Assembly (NCBI GenBank): GCA_016934645.1
Contig: JAFGSL010000532.1
Span: forward strand, 1 to 49,323
Direction: 5' to 3'
DNA length: 49,323 bases
From: Anaerolineae bacterium
Lineage (GTDB): Bacteria; Chloroflexota; Anaerolineae; B4-G1; SLSP01
The first letter of the stretch is position 1. Each line of letters begins with the position of its first letter. The notes below the pieces were generated by a model, which was given only the letters and a program-made list of their open reading frames with translations, did no database searches and had not been told where the DNA came from. The translations under genes were made by a program, and so were the position numbers. This document shows, piece by piece, positions 18,701-26,610 of this stretch.

Positions 18701-18828
18701 GGTGCATCGATGACGATGTCATTATCGGGATGTCGCCCAATATTAGTAATGCCTTTGGCGACATCCAGGTCGTAAAATTCGATCTCGCCATTAGGGCTGA
18801 CAATTTCTATTTGATCCGTTTTAGGCAT
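15730..18828 (-). CDS. FHA-domain transmembrane protein with C-terminal fibronectin-III domain
   Basis: A 1032-aa protein without N-terminal signal, so its FHA domain should be cytoplasmic. FHA at about 1-105 with the phosphothreonine-binding signature NIGRHPDND (G31, R32) and NVAPFHAVL. Two Ig-like beta domains follow (about 120-370, e.g. EGLDPDWVTITPP). A single TM is at about 393-415 (PLSLIFILLSLAILTVLIF). Then come several extracytoplasmic Ig/Fn3-like units separated by Pro-Thr-rich linkers (TPSPTPVPVPVPQ, NPAPTPTPQPQP) and a final Fn3 (APTNVRGP...YRGESSQTP). ATG follows AAGGAGCGG. It lies directly after the two-TM protein and before the giant gene. A role in tethering or sensing at the envelope is inferred from topology. 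Confidence 0.85.
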   Translation of the reverse strand: MPKTDQIEIVSPNGEIEFYDLDVAKGITNIGRHPDNDIVIDAPNVAPFHAVLDHRHKPYEIVILSEQGGTRLAGKVLSPNISTMLQNWDTLEIDSHLIILLEESGTSVASSALLKPTPAAATTPAPTQSTRAIVPTRATAETGIQSWRLSTPQPDHIDEFSVAQIAQREVTLNVDQPVMFEITVINGSPIVATFAVNVEGLDPDWVTITPPQINLNEGDRGTVFVQVMLPRHPSSLAGIYNVAFIITSPNHSGHSSRLNATVTVTPYYAFKIGELSPKQQNVSWRRQTAQALIPITNQSNAATTFRLTAEDDEKVCNFEFEIPEEKTRLAIQAQIPLQPDETVAVPIYVTPTKRPFFGMRRRIHPYTATITMQEAEQATRSLLGQLRSKPLLGPLSLIFILLSLAILTVLIFKPNAQSLMANGLSETTITSGEEVVISWKTSAFSNNVSVDPVETRNPLIDTNRKRNGQVRISPIYSGVYILRSESFLFPLLDPIFPQTFDPLIVSTKDVRINVKPIYPIIQSFSLEGYREQLDATSYRIFQGDAVNLRWTVLNASEVELATNGEPQLLPTTEYIAQRDISPQINTAYKLVARNLYTGEGTPASEAGLSVFVITPSPTPVPVPVPQRFTARPLEITAGEIVTIEWQVPNATKVNITNLPGDFPPLGSTTHKPPETTDYRLTAFYKEGDIEKSVVSSIVVRVIVNPAPTPTPQPQPVVINLFEGTYTGDFYHGESKQVTLVWSVTGDTTNIEIEGATMGTVSNLSPSGQMNITISDDTFFILKAYYEDEIKASKMIQLTAEDPPPTPTPLPPDPSITKFEASAGDENPVVAIAVVGDPTNTKAYEVKFGANILLSWTTVNASKTTLEFVSQTGVQTAYGDQALQGQLPVIVSGAGQYDLAAIHLDPNGAPVHAYIQITLKPVDKPPAPTNVRGPAAMQQTPPITIEWDYAIADQDLIEGFRVYRGESSQTPDTFVQVSDLIDPAERSWEDPVNPNCGKGYYVVAVYRDIDNTQKESNPSPNIWYTLPCATPTP

Positions 18829-18882
18829 CGGACCGCTCCTTCCAAATTAAAGATGACACATTTGTTCAATGCCTTGACTGAT

Positions 18883-19806
18883 TTACCACAGCGAAAGAAA
18901 CAGCATCAATAAAACCATAATACCAGCAGCAAACATCATAAAGGGTGCAAAACGCTCGAAGGAGTTGAGCGCCTTAAAGACAACCATCTCTTCCTCTGTT
19001 ATCACAGGGGCATCCTTGTATTCAAGTGAACGCGACTTCAGTATGTAAGAATATTGGCCGCTCTGATAGGGTTTGGCGGGTTGGACTTGCAGATTGACAT
19101 GCAGGATCTCGCCCGGTTCGACGAATGGCGTCTGTGCCCAGATTTCGATGATGGCGCTTCCTACGCGGCTTCTCGCGTCCCCAGCTTCTGGCGCTGGCCG
19201 GCGGCTAATGGCTGATGGCTGAGAACTTCCTGGTTTAGGTTGTAGTTTGTCAGCGTACTTCGAAACCTGCTTCACCTGTGTCGCCGCCTGCTGTCCCTGA
19301 CGCACTTCACGCCCAATTCCTGTGAGCGACTGTCCCGCCGATCCCGGTAGGAGCTGTCCTAATGTCGCGAGCAATCCGGCGATAATCCCCCCCGTCTGCG
19401 CCGCGCTGGACAACGTCTTTTGCATATTTGGCCCATCCGTCTTTGCCGGAACGGCTCCTTTACCGGCGGCTTTGTGTCTGGCTGCTGGTTGGCGATTGGC
19501 CGCTGCAACGGTAATCACCTGTTCGGGTAGTGGTTTGCCGTTGAGACGAAAGTGAAATGTGAGATTGCCGGTGAGCTCGGCCGCGTGGAGTGCATAGCGG
19601 CTTCGCGCGTTACCTTCGTTGGCAAGTTTCAGGTGGATCGTTTGGCGAGCGCGTCGGCGCTGCCATTTGAAGATCGCCGGTAGCACCCATATTGCCAGTC
19701 CCCCTACTGCTATGATGAAGAGAATCCAGTGCCACGTTTTGGGGCCGGCGCTGGCACCAATCGATTCCGACATAGAAATTGTGGCGAACGTGTTGAGCAG
19801 TCTCAA
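18883..19806 (-). CDS. Two-TM membrane protein of unknown function in the eCIS locus
   Basis: 307 aa. TM1 at about 26-46 (WILFIIAVGGLAIWVLPAIF), TM2 at the extreme C-terminus (FAPFMMFAAGIMVLLMLFLSLW). Between them are a basic stretch (KWQRRRARQ), a beta-rich part, an Ala/Gly/Pro linker and a second beta-rich part (IIEIWAQTPFVEPGEILHVNLQV). I do not recognise the family. The preferred start is TTG at 19806, eight bases after AGGAG; the ATG at 19773 lacks a ribosome-binding site. It sits 15 bp after the FHA/Trp-Trp protein gene, suggesting coupled expression. Part of the linker (SQPSAISRRP) is encoded by a heptad simple repeat at 19202-19222. Confidence 0.75.
   Translation of the reverse strand: MRLLNTFATISMSESIGASAGPKTWHWILFIIAVGGLAIWVLPAIFKWQRRRARQTIHLKLANEGNARSRYALHAAELTGNLTFHFRLNGKPLPEQVITVAAANRQPAARHKAAGKGAVPAKTDGPNMQKTLSSAAQTGGIIAGLLATLGQLLPGSAGQSLTGIGREVRQGQQAATQVKQVSKYADKLQPKPGSSQPSAISRRPAPEAGDARSRVGSAIIEIWAQTPFVEPGEILHVNLQVQPAKPYQSGQYSYILKSRSLEYKDAPVITEEEMVVFKALNSFERFAPFMMFAAGIMVLLMLFLSLW
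19202..19222. repeat. Heptad repeat inside a coding linker
   Basis: ggctaat-ggctgat-ggctgag: three 7-mers inside the two-TM protein gene. The same type of unit is found in non-coding gaps of this window. Confidence 0.6.
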
Positions 19807-19821
19807 GGCTTACTCCTGTTC

Positions 19822-21471
19822 TTACGCTGACCACCACTCCTCGTTAGCGGCGGGAGGGGTGTTTTCCTTCTCTGGCTCAGACCACCAGTCATCGGCTTGC
19901 GATATTGGCTTAACCTCGGCTTCGTCAGGAGAAGCTGGTTCAACCTCGACGAGTGGCGCTATTTTCAAGACGGGCACTTGCGGTTCCTCTTTTTCCTGGG
20001 GTGATATCTCAGGTGCACTCCACCAATCATCGTCAGCAGGTGTTGTGTTTTTTGGTTGATCGTTGACTGCCGACTGCTGATCGCTAGGTGGTGCTGGCTT
20101 TTGCTCGAGTGGCGCTTTGATATCTACGGGAGATTCGGCCACGGCCGTTGCTTCTACTGAGGCCATCTGCAATTCTATGACCGAGGAAACATTATGTATC
20201 ACTTCAGGTTCTTCAGCGGGTGTTTCTGGTGTCTTTGTTTCTTCAACACTGGCTACTGTTTCTTGTGCGGTATCCCGCACATCGATCGGCGGTGCGGGTA
20301 TTTCAATGGCGACCTCCACATCTGTTACCATCTCCAGCTCCCCGGAAACTGGCAACGGTGCTGGTACTTCGGCGATGTCAGGTTCCTGGGGAACACTATC
20401 GGGAACGGTACTTTCCGATATCTCAATGGTCTCCGCTTCGATGCTCACTGGCGATGCACTTTCGGTTTCTGCATCTTTCCACCAGTCTTCGGCGGTTGAT
20501 GAGGTAGGGGGTGCTTCCTTTGGTTTTGCCTCCTGAAGCTCGGGCGGCGGTGCGGCTTTTAGGGTGAGTACCTGCAGGTTTTCTGGTATCACTGGGGGTA
20601 TAGTTTCCTTTTCTGGTTGCTGGCTGATAGGTGACGACTGAACATCGCGAGTCGGGACAGTCGGTGGAAGCAAGTCCTCAAACCGATTCGCCGGAGCTCT
20701 GGGCATTGTCGGTACCACTTTCGGCTGCGCGTTGGCTGTTGACTGCTGATCGCTGCTCACGGGGCGCAGTGTGTGCTGGTAGAATGGCTGAACCTGGATC
20801 ACGCACGTGATGGTTGCTTCCTCGTTCGGATAAGCCTGAGGGGCAACGGCGTGGATTGTGATCGTATGTTCGCCCGCCAGGGGGGTGTTTCCCCGGTGGA
20901 AGATGCGGAGAGCGACTTCTCTCTCTGATCCAGAAGGTAGTAGCGGGGCTGGTTCGATGTTGTAGCAATCAGACTCCAGCCCCTCCAGGTCCAGATCGAA
21001 CTGTACTCCCGCCTGATCTCCGTGATTGCCGACAGCTAACACACCAGCGAGACTCTGGTGCGGCGCTAAATACGTCCGCGGCAACGACAATTGTAGACCG
21101 ATGTGGGAACTACGGCCATTACTTGGTGCAGCGGCGACCATCATTGCCTCGCCATGAAAAACGAGGGTGAAGTCACCTATTTTCACGATTGTTCCATCCT
21201 TCACGGAGACCACAGAATGGGGCGGCGCGAGCTTGTCACCAGCCTCGTTCAATAGAATATCTGTGTCACCCAAATTAACCAGACGGTATCCTGTGCCATC
21301 CGCTGCGGCAATCAGTTGGGCATGCCGCGCGGCGACGCCTCCGCCACGGGCGTTCTCCAAGACAAGATCGTTCACGCCAGCGCTGCCGATGTGAAAAAGA
21401 CCTTTCTGGAACGAAAACTCCTTCCGCCAGCCGTCCTTGTCAATGACTTCAATTTTTATCTGTGGGTTCAT
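19822..21471 (-). CDS. FHA-domain protein with acidic disordered tail and repeated Trp-Trp motifs
   Basis: 549 aa, soluble, no signal peptide. FHA-like domain at about 1-100 (GLFHIGSAGVNDLVLENA, RHAQLIAA, LGDTDILLNEAG), then an Ig-like domain (about 110-240, DLEGLESDCYNIEP) of the same kind as in the FHA-TM protein. Residues 245-549 are low complexity, rich in Pro, Glu, Ala and Val. Within it the motif (D/E)(D/E)WW occurs at residues 330-331, 483-484, 529-530 and 546-547, the last at the very C-terminus (EEWWSA). Trp is otherwise rare, so these look like short binding motifs for a partner. Linkers SSDQQSTANAQ and SDQQSAVNDQ come from heptad repeats in the DNA. It could be a cytoplasmic scaffold joining phospho-signalling to the particle (inference). 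Confidence 0.8.
   Translation of the reverse strand: MNPQIKIEVIDKDGWRKEFSFQKGLFHIGSAGVNDLVLENARGGGVAARHAQLIAAADGTGYRLVNLGDTDILLNEAGDKLAPPHSVVSVKDGTIVKIGDFTLVFHGEAMMVAAAPSNGRSSHIGLQLSLPRTYLAPHQSLAGVLAVGNHGDQAGVQFDLDLEGLESDCYNIEPAPLLPSGSEREVALRIFHRGNTPLAGEHTITIHAVAPQAYPNEEATITCVIQVQPFYQHTLRPVSSDQQSTANAQPKVVPTMPRAPANRFEDLLPPTVPTRDVQSSPISQQPEKETIPPVIPENLQVLTLKAAPPPELQEAKPKEAPPTSSTAEDWWKDAETESASPVSIEAETIEISESTVPDSVPQEPDIAEVPAPLPVSGELEMVTDVEVAIEIPAPPIDVRDTAQETVASVEETKTPETPAEEPEVIHNVSSVIELQMASVEATAVAESPVDIKAPLEQKPAPPSDQQSAVNDQPKNTTPADDDWWSAPEISPQEKEEPQVPVLKIAPLVEVEPASPDEAEVKPISQADDWWSEPEKENTPPAANEEWWSA
20056..20088. repeat. Heptad repeat inside the FHA protein linker (copy 1)
   Basis: ttgatcg-ttgactg-ccgactg-ctgatcg in frame with the coding sequence; on the coding strand it reads as SDQQSAVNDQ. 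Confidence 0.6.
20732..20757. repeat. Heptad repeat inside the FHA protein linker (copy 2)
   Basis: ttggctg-ttgactg-ctgatcg-ctgct in the same gene; on the coding strand it reads as SSDQQSTANAQ, nearly the same peptide as copy 1. Confidence 0.6.
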
Positions 21472-21496
21472 AGTCCGCTCGTGGTGTTATCTGTGA

Positions 21497-22621
21497 TCAT
21501 CTACGGCGACGCCGATCCCAGGCGTAGGTGACGATGTTTTCACCCCACTCGGTAACAGAGCGCAGGTGTTCGCGGGATGGTACACCGGTTTTGACTTCCC
21601 CTTGCCATGTCAGCCCGTAGTTACCAGTGCTGACGATCACTCCTTCCTTAACCAGCACTTCAGGTGTGTTCTCAGGTTCAAAGCCCGGTGGCGGTGTGAC
21701 GAAGAGATGCGGGTCCATCAATAGACAGTGCCCGGCTTGCAACGCCTCGGGCTCGAGATTCATCGCTGTGAACAAGTTCTGAAAAGCTGTGCGCGAGGCT
21801 GCATCAGTGCTTTCGATGAAGAGCGTGCCCTTGCCTTTGTTGAGGTAGTTGGTGAGGCCATTGATCTGACCGGTGCTCAGTTCGAATTTGCCCTGTCCGA
21901 CCAGATAGATGAGTGTGTTGGTCTCGACGCCAGGTGCGAGGCGTGCGTTATCTTCCACAGTGACGAAATAGCGCCCTAACCGATTGAGGGTGTGCGCCAG
22001 GTAGGCTACGCCACGTCCTTGTTGCTTCTTATTAACTTCGCCTAGGTAGCAGACAGCGATACTAATGTCCCGGGGCGCGCCAATCTCGCGGCGGAAGCCC
22101 AGGTCAATCTCGTTGGGGCCAGGTTGCGCTGGATTGGGTGCATCCAGGAAATTGTCATCGCGTTTGCGCCGCCGGACGCGCGCTAGTTCGACGTAAGGAG
22201 TGTTGGGAAGGGCTGTCCGTGCGGCGATGGAGAATTCCATATGCACATACATCGGACCATCCCGCTGGTCTGCACCCTCGTCCTCACGCGGGCGACTCTC
22301 TCCATAACTTAGCAGCAGGTAGAGCAGTCCTTCCATCTCGTGACCGATGTCGTAGGCGACCGGCTGGGGCAGTACGATGGTCTGCCCTAGTGGATCGACG
22401 GCGACGCCCGGCAAGATGTAAACTGCTGTATCGGGCGGATCGCTGGCGATGACCTCCAATCCGGCGACGATACCCGCGCCATGATAGGCCATCGCGTGTG
22501 CACGTTGTGCGCGTTGATGGTAATTGTGTGCTTCTTCCCACACGTCGGCGGTCACGGCCATGCCATCCACAGGCTTGATCCTTTTCGTTGGGATTGTCTG
22601 TAGTAGATCGTTTTTGTCCAT
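21497..22621 (-). CDS. eCIS-associated GLEV-motif protein with DUF4159-like C-terminal half
   Basis: 374 aa. The N-terminal half has AHNYHQRAQRAHAMAYHGAGIVAGLEV and PGVAVDPLGQTIVLP. This HG-GIVxGLEV...PGxAxDPxGxxI pattern recurs in proteins encoded beside phage-like baseplate genes of contractile systems. The C-terminal half (about 190-345, VCYLGEVNKK, YFVTVEDNARLAPG, LTNYLNKGKGTLFIES) resembles the Rossmann-like DUF4159 fold. It follows tail protein I after a 96-bp gap containing heptad repeats and starts behind GAGAGGTAGGTA. It may cap the baseplate or carry the fibre role missing elsewhere in the locus. The exact role is unknown. Confidence 0.65.
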   Translation of the reverse strand: MDKNDLLQTIPTKRIKPVDGMAVTADVWEEAHNYHQRAQRAHAMAYHGAGIVAGLEVIASDPPDTAVYILPGVAVDPLGQTIVLPQPVAYDIGHEMEGLLYLLLSYGESRPREDEGADQRDGPMYVHMEFSIAARTALPNTPYVELARVRRRKRDDNFLDAPNPAQPGPNEIDLGFRREIGAPRDISIAVCYLGEVNKKQQGRGVAYLAHTLNRLGRYFVTVEDNARLAPGVETNTLIYLVGQGKFELSTGQINGLTNYLNKGKGTLFIESTDAASRTAFQNLFTAMNLEPEALQAGHCLLMDPHLFVTPPPGFEPENTPEVLVKEGVIVSTGNYGLTWQGEVKTGVPSREHLRSVTEWGENIVTYAWDRRRRR

Positions 22622-22654
22622 TACCTACCTCTCTGGCTTGTGTATTTGAGTACA

Positions 22655-22716
22655 GTAACGTTTAAGTAAAACGTAAAGCGTAAGAAATTTTCCGCATCGC
22701 GTTTCCCGTTTCGCGT
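22655..22716. repeat. Heptad simple repeats
   Basis: Units such as gtaaaac-gtaaagc-gtaagaa and gtttccc-gtttcgc-gtattag fill most of the gap between tail protein I and the GLEV-motif gene. Confidence 0.65.
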
Positions 22717-22717
22717 A

Positions 22718-23677
22718 TTAGTCTGGTAAAGGTTCGACGTGCAGCGTGTACGCTGTGTGCGCCGGTTTTTCAGCTTCGATAAGCGCTCGGATGTTGTTTA
22801 ACCATACATGGTCATTGTCATCCGGCTGAGGTAAATGCAGCAGTACGTCGAAGGTGTGGGGACGGTTATTCCGTCCGAGCGCGATGCCGGGGCCGAGCGC
22901 AGCACTGGCTCCCAGGCGGAAGTTGTCAGCCCGGTGCTCGACGATGTGCGCTTCCCCGCCAGTGTAAATCTCCAGATAGCGCTTTAGCCCTTGTTTGGTA
23001 CCGCGCTGGCGATAGAGCGGTATCGCCAGCAGCACCAATCGACGCCGGCGTTCTTCTGGTAGACGTTCGTTGAGTGTCAGATCGAACCAGGAAGCCAGCC
23101 AGGGCAGGAAATCGGACGGCGTCATCTCTGGATTGAAGTAGTAGTTCGCACTGTCGATTTGCGTCTCGATGGGCGACCAGAAGCTCTCAAACAGCATCAG
23201 GAAACGTCCCATCAGTTCGTCTTCCTCGTAGATCTCAGGTAGATGCTGCAAATAGCTGCCTTTGACGCGCACGGCAAGGGTGATGCTCTCTTCGCTCAGG
23301 ACGTCCTCACCGCGGGTGACAATCGCCCGGCTCGTAATCTCCTTGTTGTGTGGGATGGGCGCGATACGCGCCTGCACCTGGTATTCGTAGCGCGTTCCGG
23401 CGAGTGCGCTCAATGACCAGACGAGGTAGTGCGTGTCACCGCTCACCTCGACATACGGTGTCGCTCCCGGCAATTCGGGTGGCGGATTGTAATTGTGCAA
23501 TATCAACCCATCCGGCAGTGTGATGCGCAATGTCAGGTTCGACTCCGCCTCCCGCGTTTCGACACACGTGAAAAACGTGGCTAGTTCGCCCGGATAGCGG
23601 CGGTAGAAATCGACCACATGCGCTACCGTCACCGGCTTCAGCTTCTCTCTGGTTGTGATTTCGGCCCGCTTGACCAT
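22718..23677 (-). CDS. Phage tail protein I family baseplate protein
   Basis: 319 aa. Residues about 145-290 match the tail protein I/gpI-like domain of eCIS and phage baseplates: SYLQHLPEIYEEDELMGRFL, LFESFWSPIETQID, FLPWLASWFDLTLNE and RGTKQGLKRYLEIYTG. The N-terminal 140 residues are a beta-rich extra domain (NLTLRITLPDGLILHNYNPP). It helps to form the baseplate wedge with baseplate J. The ATG directly follows the stop of the baseplate J gene (TAAATG), so the two are translationally coupled. Confidence 0.88.
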   Translation of the reverse strand: MVKRAEITTREKLKPVTVAHVVDFYRRYPGELATFFTCVETREAESNLTLRITLPDGLILHNYNPPPELPGATPYVEVSGDTHYLVWSLSALAGTRYEYQVQARIAPIPHNKEITSRAIVTRGEDVLSEESITLAVRVKGSYLQHLPEIYEEDELMGRFLMLFESFWSPIETQIDSANYYFNPEMTPSDFLPWLASWFDLTLNERLPEERRRRLVLLAIPLYRQRGTKQGLKRYLEIYTGGEAHIVEHRADNFRLGASAALGPGIALGRNNRPHTFDVLLHLPQPDDNDHVWLNNIRALIEAEKPAHTAYTLHVEPLPD

Positions 23678-25813
23678 TTATCCTGCTTCCTCTTCCAACG
23701 TTGCCAAGACGATGTTGTGATTGAGCGAGCAAAGTAGTGTGTCGGCGGGTACGCGGATGGCCCTCTGTTCAACTAGCGTCAGTTCCGCTTCGCGCCGGTC
23801 CACCTGGTCAGGAGAGGTTGCCTCGCCTGGCGGCAACTCGTCTTTCGGTGTCACCGGTCGAGTGCTGAGTTGCACATCCACGACGTGTTTAACGCCGGCT
23901 ACGCGCTGGATCAACGAGAAAATCTCCGCAACGTACAGGTCGCGGCCAAAAGGCCAGCCCTCCCACGTGGCCCCCATTAGCGAGTCCTGCTTCTCCGGGT
24001 TTTCCGCAATGGCGAGAGGGCTGATGAAAGTACGCAGTGCTTCCGCGACGCGCGCGCGCACGATCTCCGGCTGGCTGAATTCAGAGGGGATAATTTGCGC
24101 ATCGACTTTTACGCCGAGATAGCTGGGTTCTTCAATGCGCAGGGCGGTTGTCAGCAGGCGATATTGATCCAGGTATTTCTCGACGGTTTTTGCTAGCGTC
24201 TCATCCACATGCAAGCGCGTGATGTCGCCTACCCGCAGGGAGTCGAACGCCGCCGGTACCACTAGGATTTCAATGGTCCCTGGTGGAATTCGACACTCCT
24301 TATCCTCAATGTCTGCTCTTTGTGGGGCGTTGCATTTAACCCGTGCGACACTACGGCTCGCGCCTTTCGCCAAGTGTTCGTAATCTTCGGCTGTGACGGC
24401 CCGCAACTGGGCCTTCAGTTCTCGCCGCGCCCGTACCTTAACCTCTTCCATAATTTCCGCGTCTCGCCCACCGGATGCCCGGCGCAGATTGGTCACCCGC
24501 GAGATGTAGGCTAACGATGTCGTTAAGCCCTGAAGCGTGTCCGCAGGGACATTCCCCGCAACGCCCCCGCCGTAGCGATAGCGCGTGAAGCGGATCTGGC
24601 GACCGGCTTCCGGTACACGCCCGTATTGACACATTGTGCCATCGGACTGGCGAACAGATGGCCCAAATAACAGGGTGCCATCTGCGGTATCTACCGTGAA
24701 GTGCCGGTCGTAGCGGGTGGAGTGCGCGAAATTGTCCACACATTGCCATGGCACAAACACAATCTCGCCTTCGTTCCACTCCTCAACTTCGATGGTTTCA
24801 TCCTCTTGTAGTGTCAGAATGGCCGCGTGTTCTAGGTTGAAACTTTGATTGGGTTCGCCGGTGCTGCGCCCTAGCAGTTCATTTTCGATGATGACGGCGT
24901 GCGTTGCCGGGACACTGGCCCCGAGTGTAAACGCAGCGACGTCGGTGACACGCGGCGACTCGGAGTACATTCCCTGCTCCGGGCGGCGTGGTTCGATGCG
25001 GCAACGTACCCAGAGTGCGTTGCGCCCGAAGACTTGATCGGGGCGCATATCCAGGGGCAGATACAACACCAGACTGCCACGTGGATTGTTAAGGCCGCCC
25101 GTGGTGTCTTTTTCACCCTGGCGTGTACTCGGCGCGACTTCGCGCCACTGCTCGTTGCCCACCGAACACTCCCAGATCCAGGGCGGGTCTTCTCGCCGTA
25201 CACCGACGGCTTGCGTGCGTTCACACTCGAAGTTCAATTGCAGGATGTGCCCGCTGATGTTCCGCGCCTCGTCAAATCCCAAGTAGAAGGTATCTCCGAC
25301 TTTGGGTTTTGTTTGATCGAAGGCATAGAACGTCTCGACACCCAGGCGTGGCAGATAGTTCTTTTGGAATTCCTCTTCGCGCCGCAGTTGCGTCAGCTTG
25401 GGCGGGACGATGGTCAGCGTGCGATCGGTAGTGAAGGTGACCTGTTCTTCTTCACCTACTATGCGGGAAATGACCTCGATGCCCTGCGGCACTGTCACCG
25501 GTTCCTCATTCTCCGGCGTGATCGGCAGCGAAACGGAAAGCCAGAAAGTTAGATCGGTACGTGCGCTGCTGGCGGGTTCACGCTGCATTCCTAGCAGGTT
25601 GAGGAATTCTACGTAGTTCTTTTCCGGCACCTGGTTCAACCGGTAGACGATCATCTCCGTCATCCAGGCGAACAATTCGATCAGTGTGATCCCGGGATCG
25701 CTCAGGTTATATTCTGTCCATTCTGGGCAATAGTGGATGATACGTCGCCGCGCGCCATCGACAAGATCACTCTGGAAACGCAAATCATCCAGGTTGGGTG
25801 ATGGAAGTGCCAT
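23678..25813 (-). CDS. Baseplate J-like protein
   Basis: 711 aa, of the length common in eCIS. The N-terminal part shows the family's landmark SDPGITLIELFAWMTEMIVYRLN...NYVEFLNLLGM. The centre holds the beta-domain with FTRYRYGGGVAGNVP. The C-terminal part (ILVVPAAFDSLRVGDI..., VKHVVDVQLS) is the typical J-like end. It assembles with gp25 and tail protein I into baseplate wedges in the cytoplasm before sheath growth. Of two near ATGs, the one at 25813 has GAGGAG at correct spacing; the one at 25822 overlaps it. Confidence 0.92.
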   Translation of the reverse strand: MALPSPNLDDLRFQSDLVDGARRRIIHYCPEWTEYNLSDPGITLIELFAWMTEMIVYRLNQVPEKNYVEFLNLLGMQREPASSARTDLTFWLSVSLPITPENEEPVTVPQGIEVISRIVGEEEQVTFTTDRTLTIVPPKLTQLRREEEFQKNYLPRLGVETFYAFDQTKPKVGDTFYLGFDEARNISGHILQLNFECERTQAVGVRREDPPWIWECSVGNEQWREVAPSTRQGEKDTTGGLNNPRGSLVLYLPLDMRPDQVFGRNALWVRCRIEPRRPEQGMYSESPRVTDVAAFTLGASVPATHAVIIENELLGRSTGEPNQSFNLEHAAILTLQEDETIEVEEWNEGEIVFVPWQCVDNFAHSTRYDRHFTVDTADGTLLFGPSVRQSDGTMCQYGRVPEAGRQIRFTRYRYGGGVAGNVPADTLQGLTTSLAYISRVTNLRRASGGRDAEIMEEVKVRARRELKAQLRAVTAEDYEHLAKGASRSVARVKCNAPQRADIEDKECRIPPGTIEILVVPAAFDSLRVGDITRLHVDETLAKTVEKYLDQYRLLTTALRIEEPSYLGVKVDAQIIPSEFSQPEIVRARVAEALRTFISPLAIAENPEKQDSLMGATWEGWPFGRDLYVAEIFSLIQRVAGVKHVVDVQLSTRPVTPKDELPPGEATSPDQVDRREAELTLVEQRAIRVPADTLLCSLNHNIVLATLEEEAG

Positions 25814-25853
25814 AGTGTTCATCTCCTCGATAAATCTGAAAACTCACGAACAC

Positions 25854-26270
25854 CTACCATTCTTCTTCACCGACCAGGAAGAAGGGGTAGACAATGCTAC
25901 GCTGATCGTGGGTGGCTTTGACGAGATAATTAATCTCGACGACGATTGCGCCATCTTGCGCGGCATCGGCGCGCACTCTCACGCTCTGTACCGCGATACG
26001 TGGTTCCCACCTTTTCAAGGCTTCGGATACATACTGCTTCATCAGTGAGCGGGTGGCGACGTTGTGGGGCTCGAAGAGCAGTTCGTGCGCGCGGCAGCCG
26101 AATTCAGGCCGCATCACGCGCTCGCCAGGCTGCGTGCCCAGTATGATGCGAATGGACTGCTCAATGTCGCGCTCTGCGCTGACAAGGGCGATTTCGCCCC
26201 GCGCGTTGACCTGGAGCGGGAAGGCCAAGCCTTGTCCGAGAAATTCTTTGCTTTTGAAGTTGCCTTTCAT
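25854..26270 (-). CDS. GPW/gp25-family baseplate protein
   Basis: 138 aa, normal for the family. LGQGLAFPLQVNARGEIALVS, IEQSIRIILGTQPGERVMRPEFGC and the Glu-rich end are the gp25 landmarks. It is the wedge component that starts sheath polymerisation. A strong CAAGGAG precedes the ATG. The order spike, PAAR, gp25, baseplate J is conserved, with PAAR and gp25 swapped relative to some systems. Confidence 0.93.
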   Translation of the reverse strand: MKGNFKSKEFLGQGLAFPLQVNARGEIALVSAERDIEQSIRIILGTQPGERVMRPEFGCRAHELLFEPHNVATRSLMKQYVSEALKRWEPRIAVQSVRVRADAAQDGAIVVEINYLVKATHDQRSIVYPFFLVGEEEW

Positions 26271-26302
26271 ACGTGTGCTCCTTGCAATAGGGCGCTTCTA
26301 CG

Positions 26303-26596
26303 TCAACCACCGATCAAAACTGTTGGGCAACCGGGGGGAATGATCGTGTCGGGTGGGCCGGTACACGTCAACTGGTCGCCGACACGCGCGGCGGGTTGCC
26401 CACCGATGAGCACGGTAGCGCTGCCCTTGACGATGGGCCCGCCGACGTGCGGCACGGTCCCCGTCACCATAGGACAGGTGTGCATATCACCCATCCTGGC
26501 GGCAGGCTGCCCCCCAATAAGCACCGTCGGACACCCCACCGTGATTACGCCACCGTGTGAGGTTGGATCGCCTAGCCTTGCTGCGGGTTGGCCCAT
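26303..26596 (-). CDS. PAAR-repeat spike tip protein
   Basis: 97 aa made of three repeats around CPTVLIGGQPAAR (the middle one reads ATVLIGGQPAAR), with His and Cys residues (SHGG, HTCP, LTCTG) that should bind the metal of the cone tip. It sits on the VgrG-like spike and sharpens it. It begins 15 bp after the spike gene, behind CAGGAGATG. Confidence 0.93.
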   Translation of the reverse strand: MGQPAARLGDPTSHGGVITVGCPTVLIGGQPAARMGDMHTCPMVTGTVPHVGGPIVKGSATVLIGGQPAARVGDQLTCTGPPDTIIPPGCPTVLIGG

Positions 26597-26610
26597 AAGT
26601 ACATCTCCTG

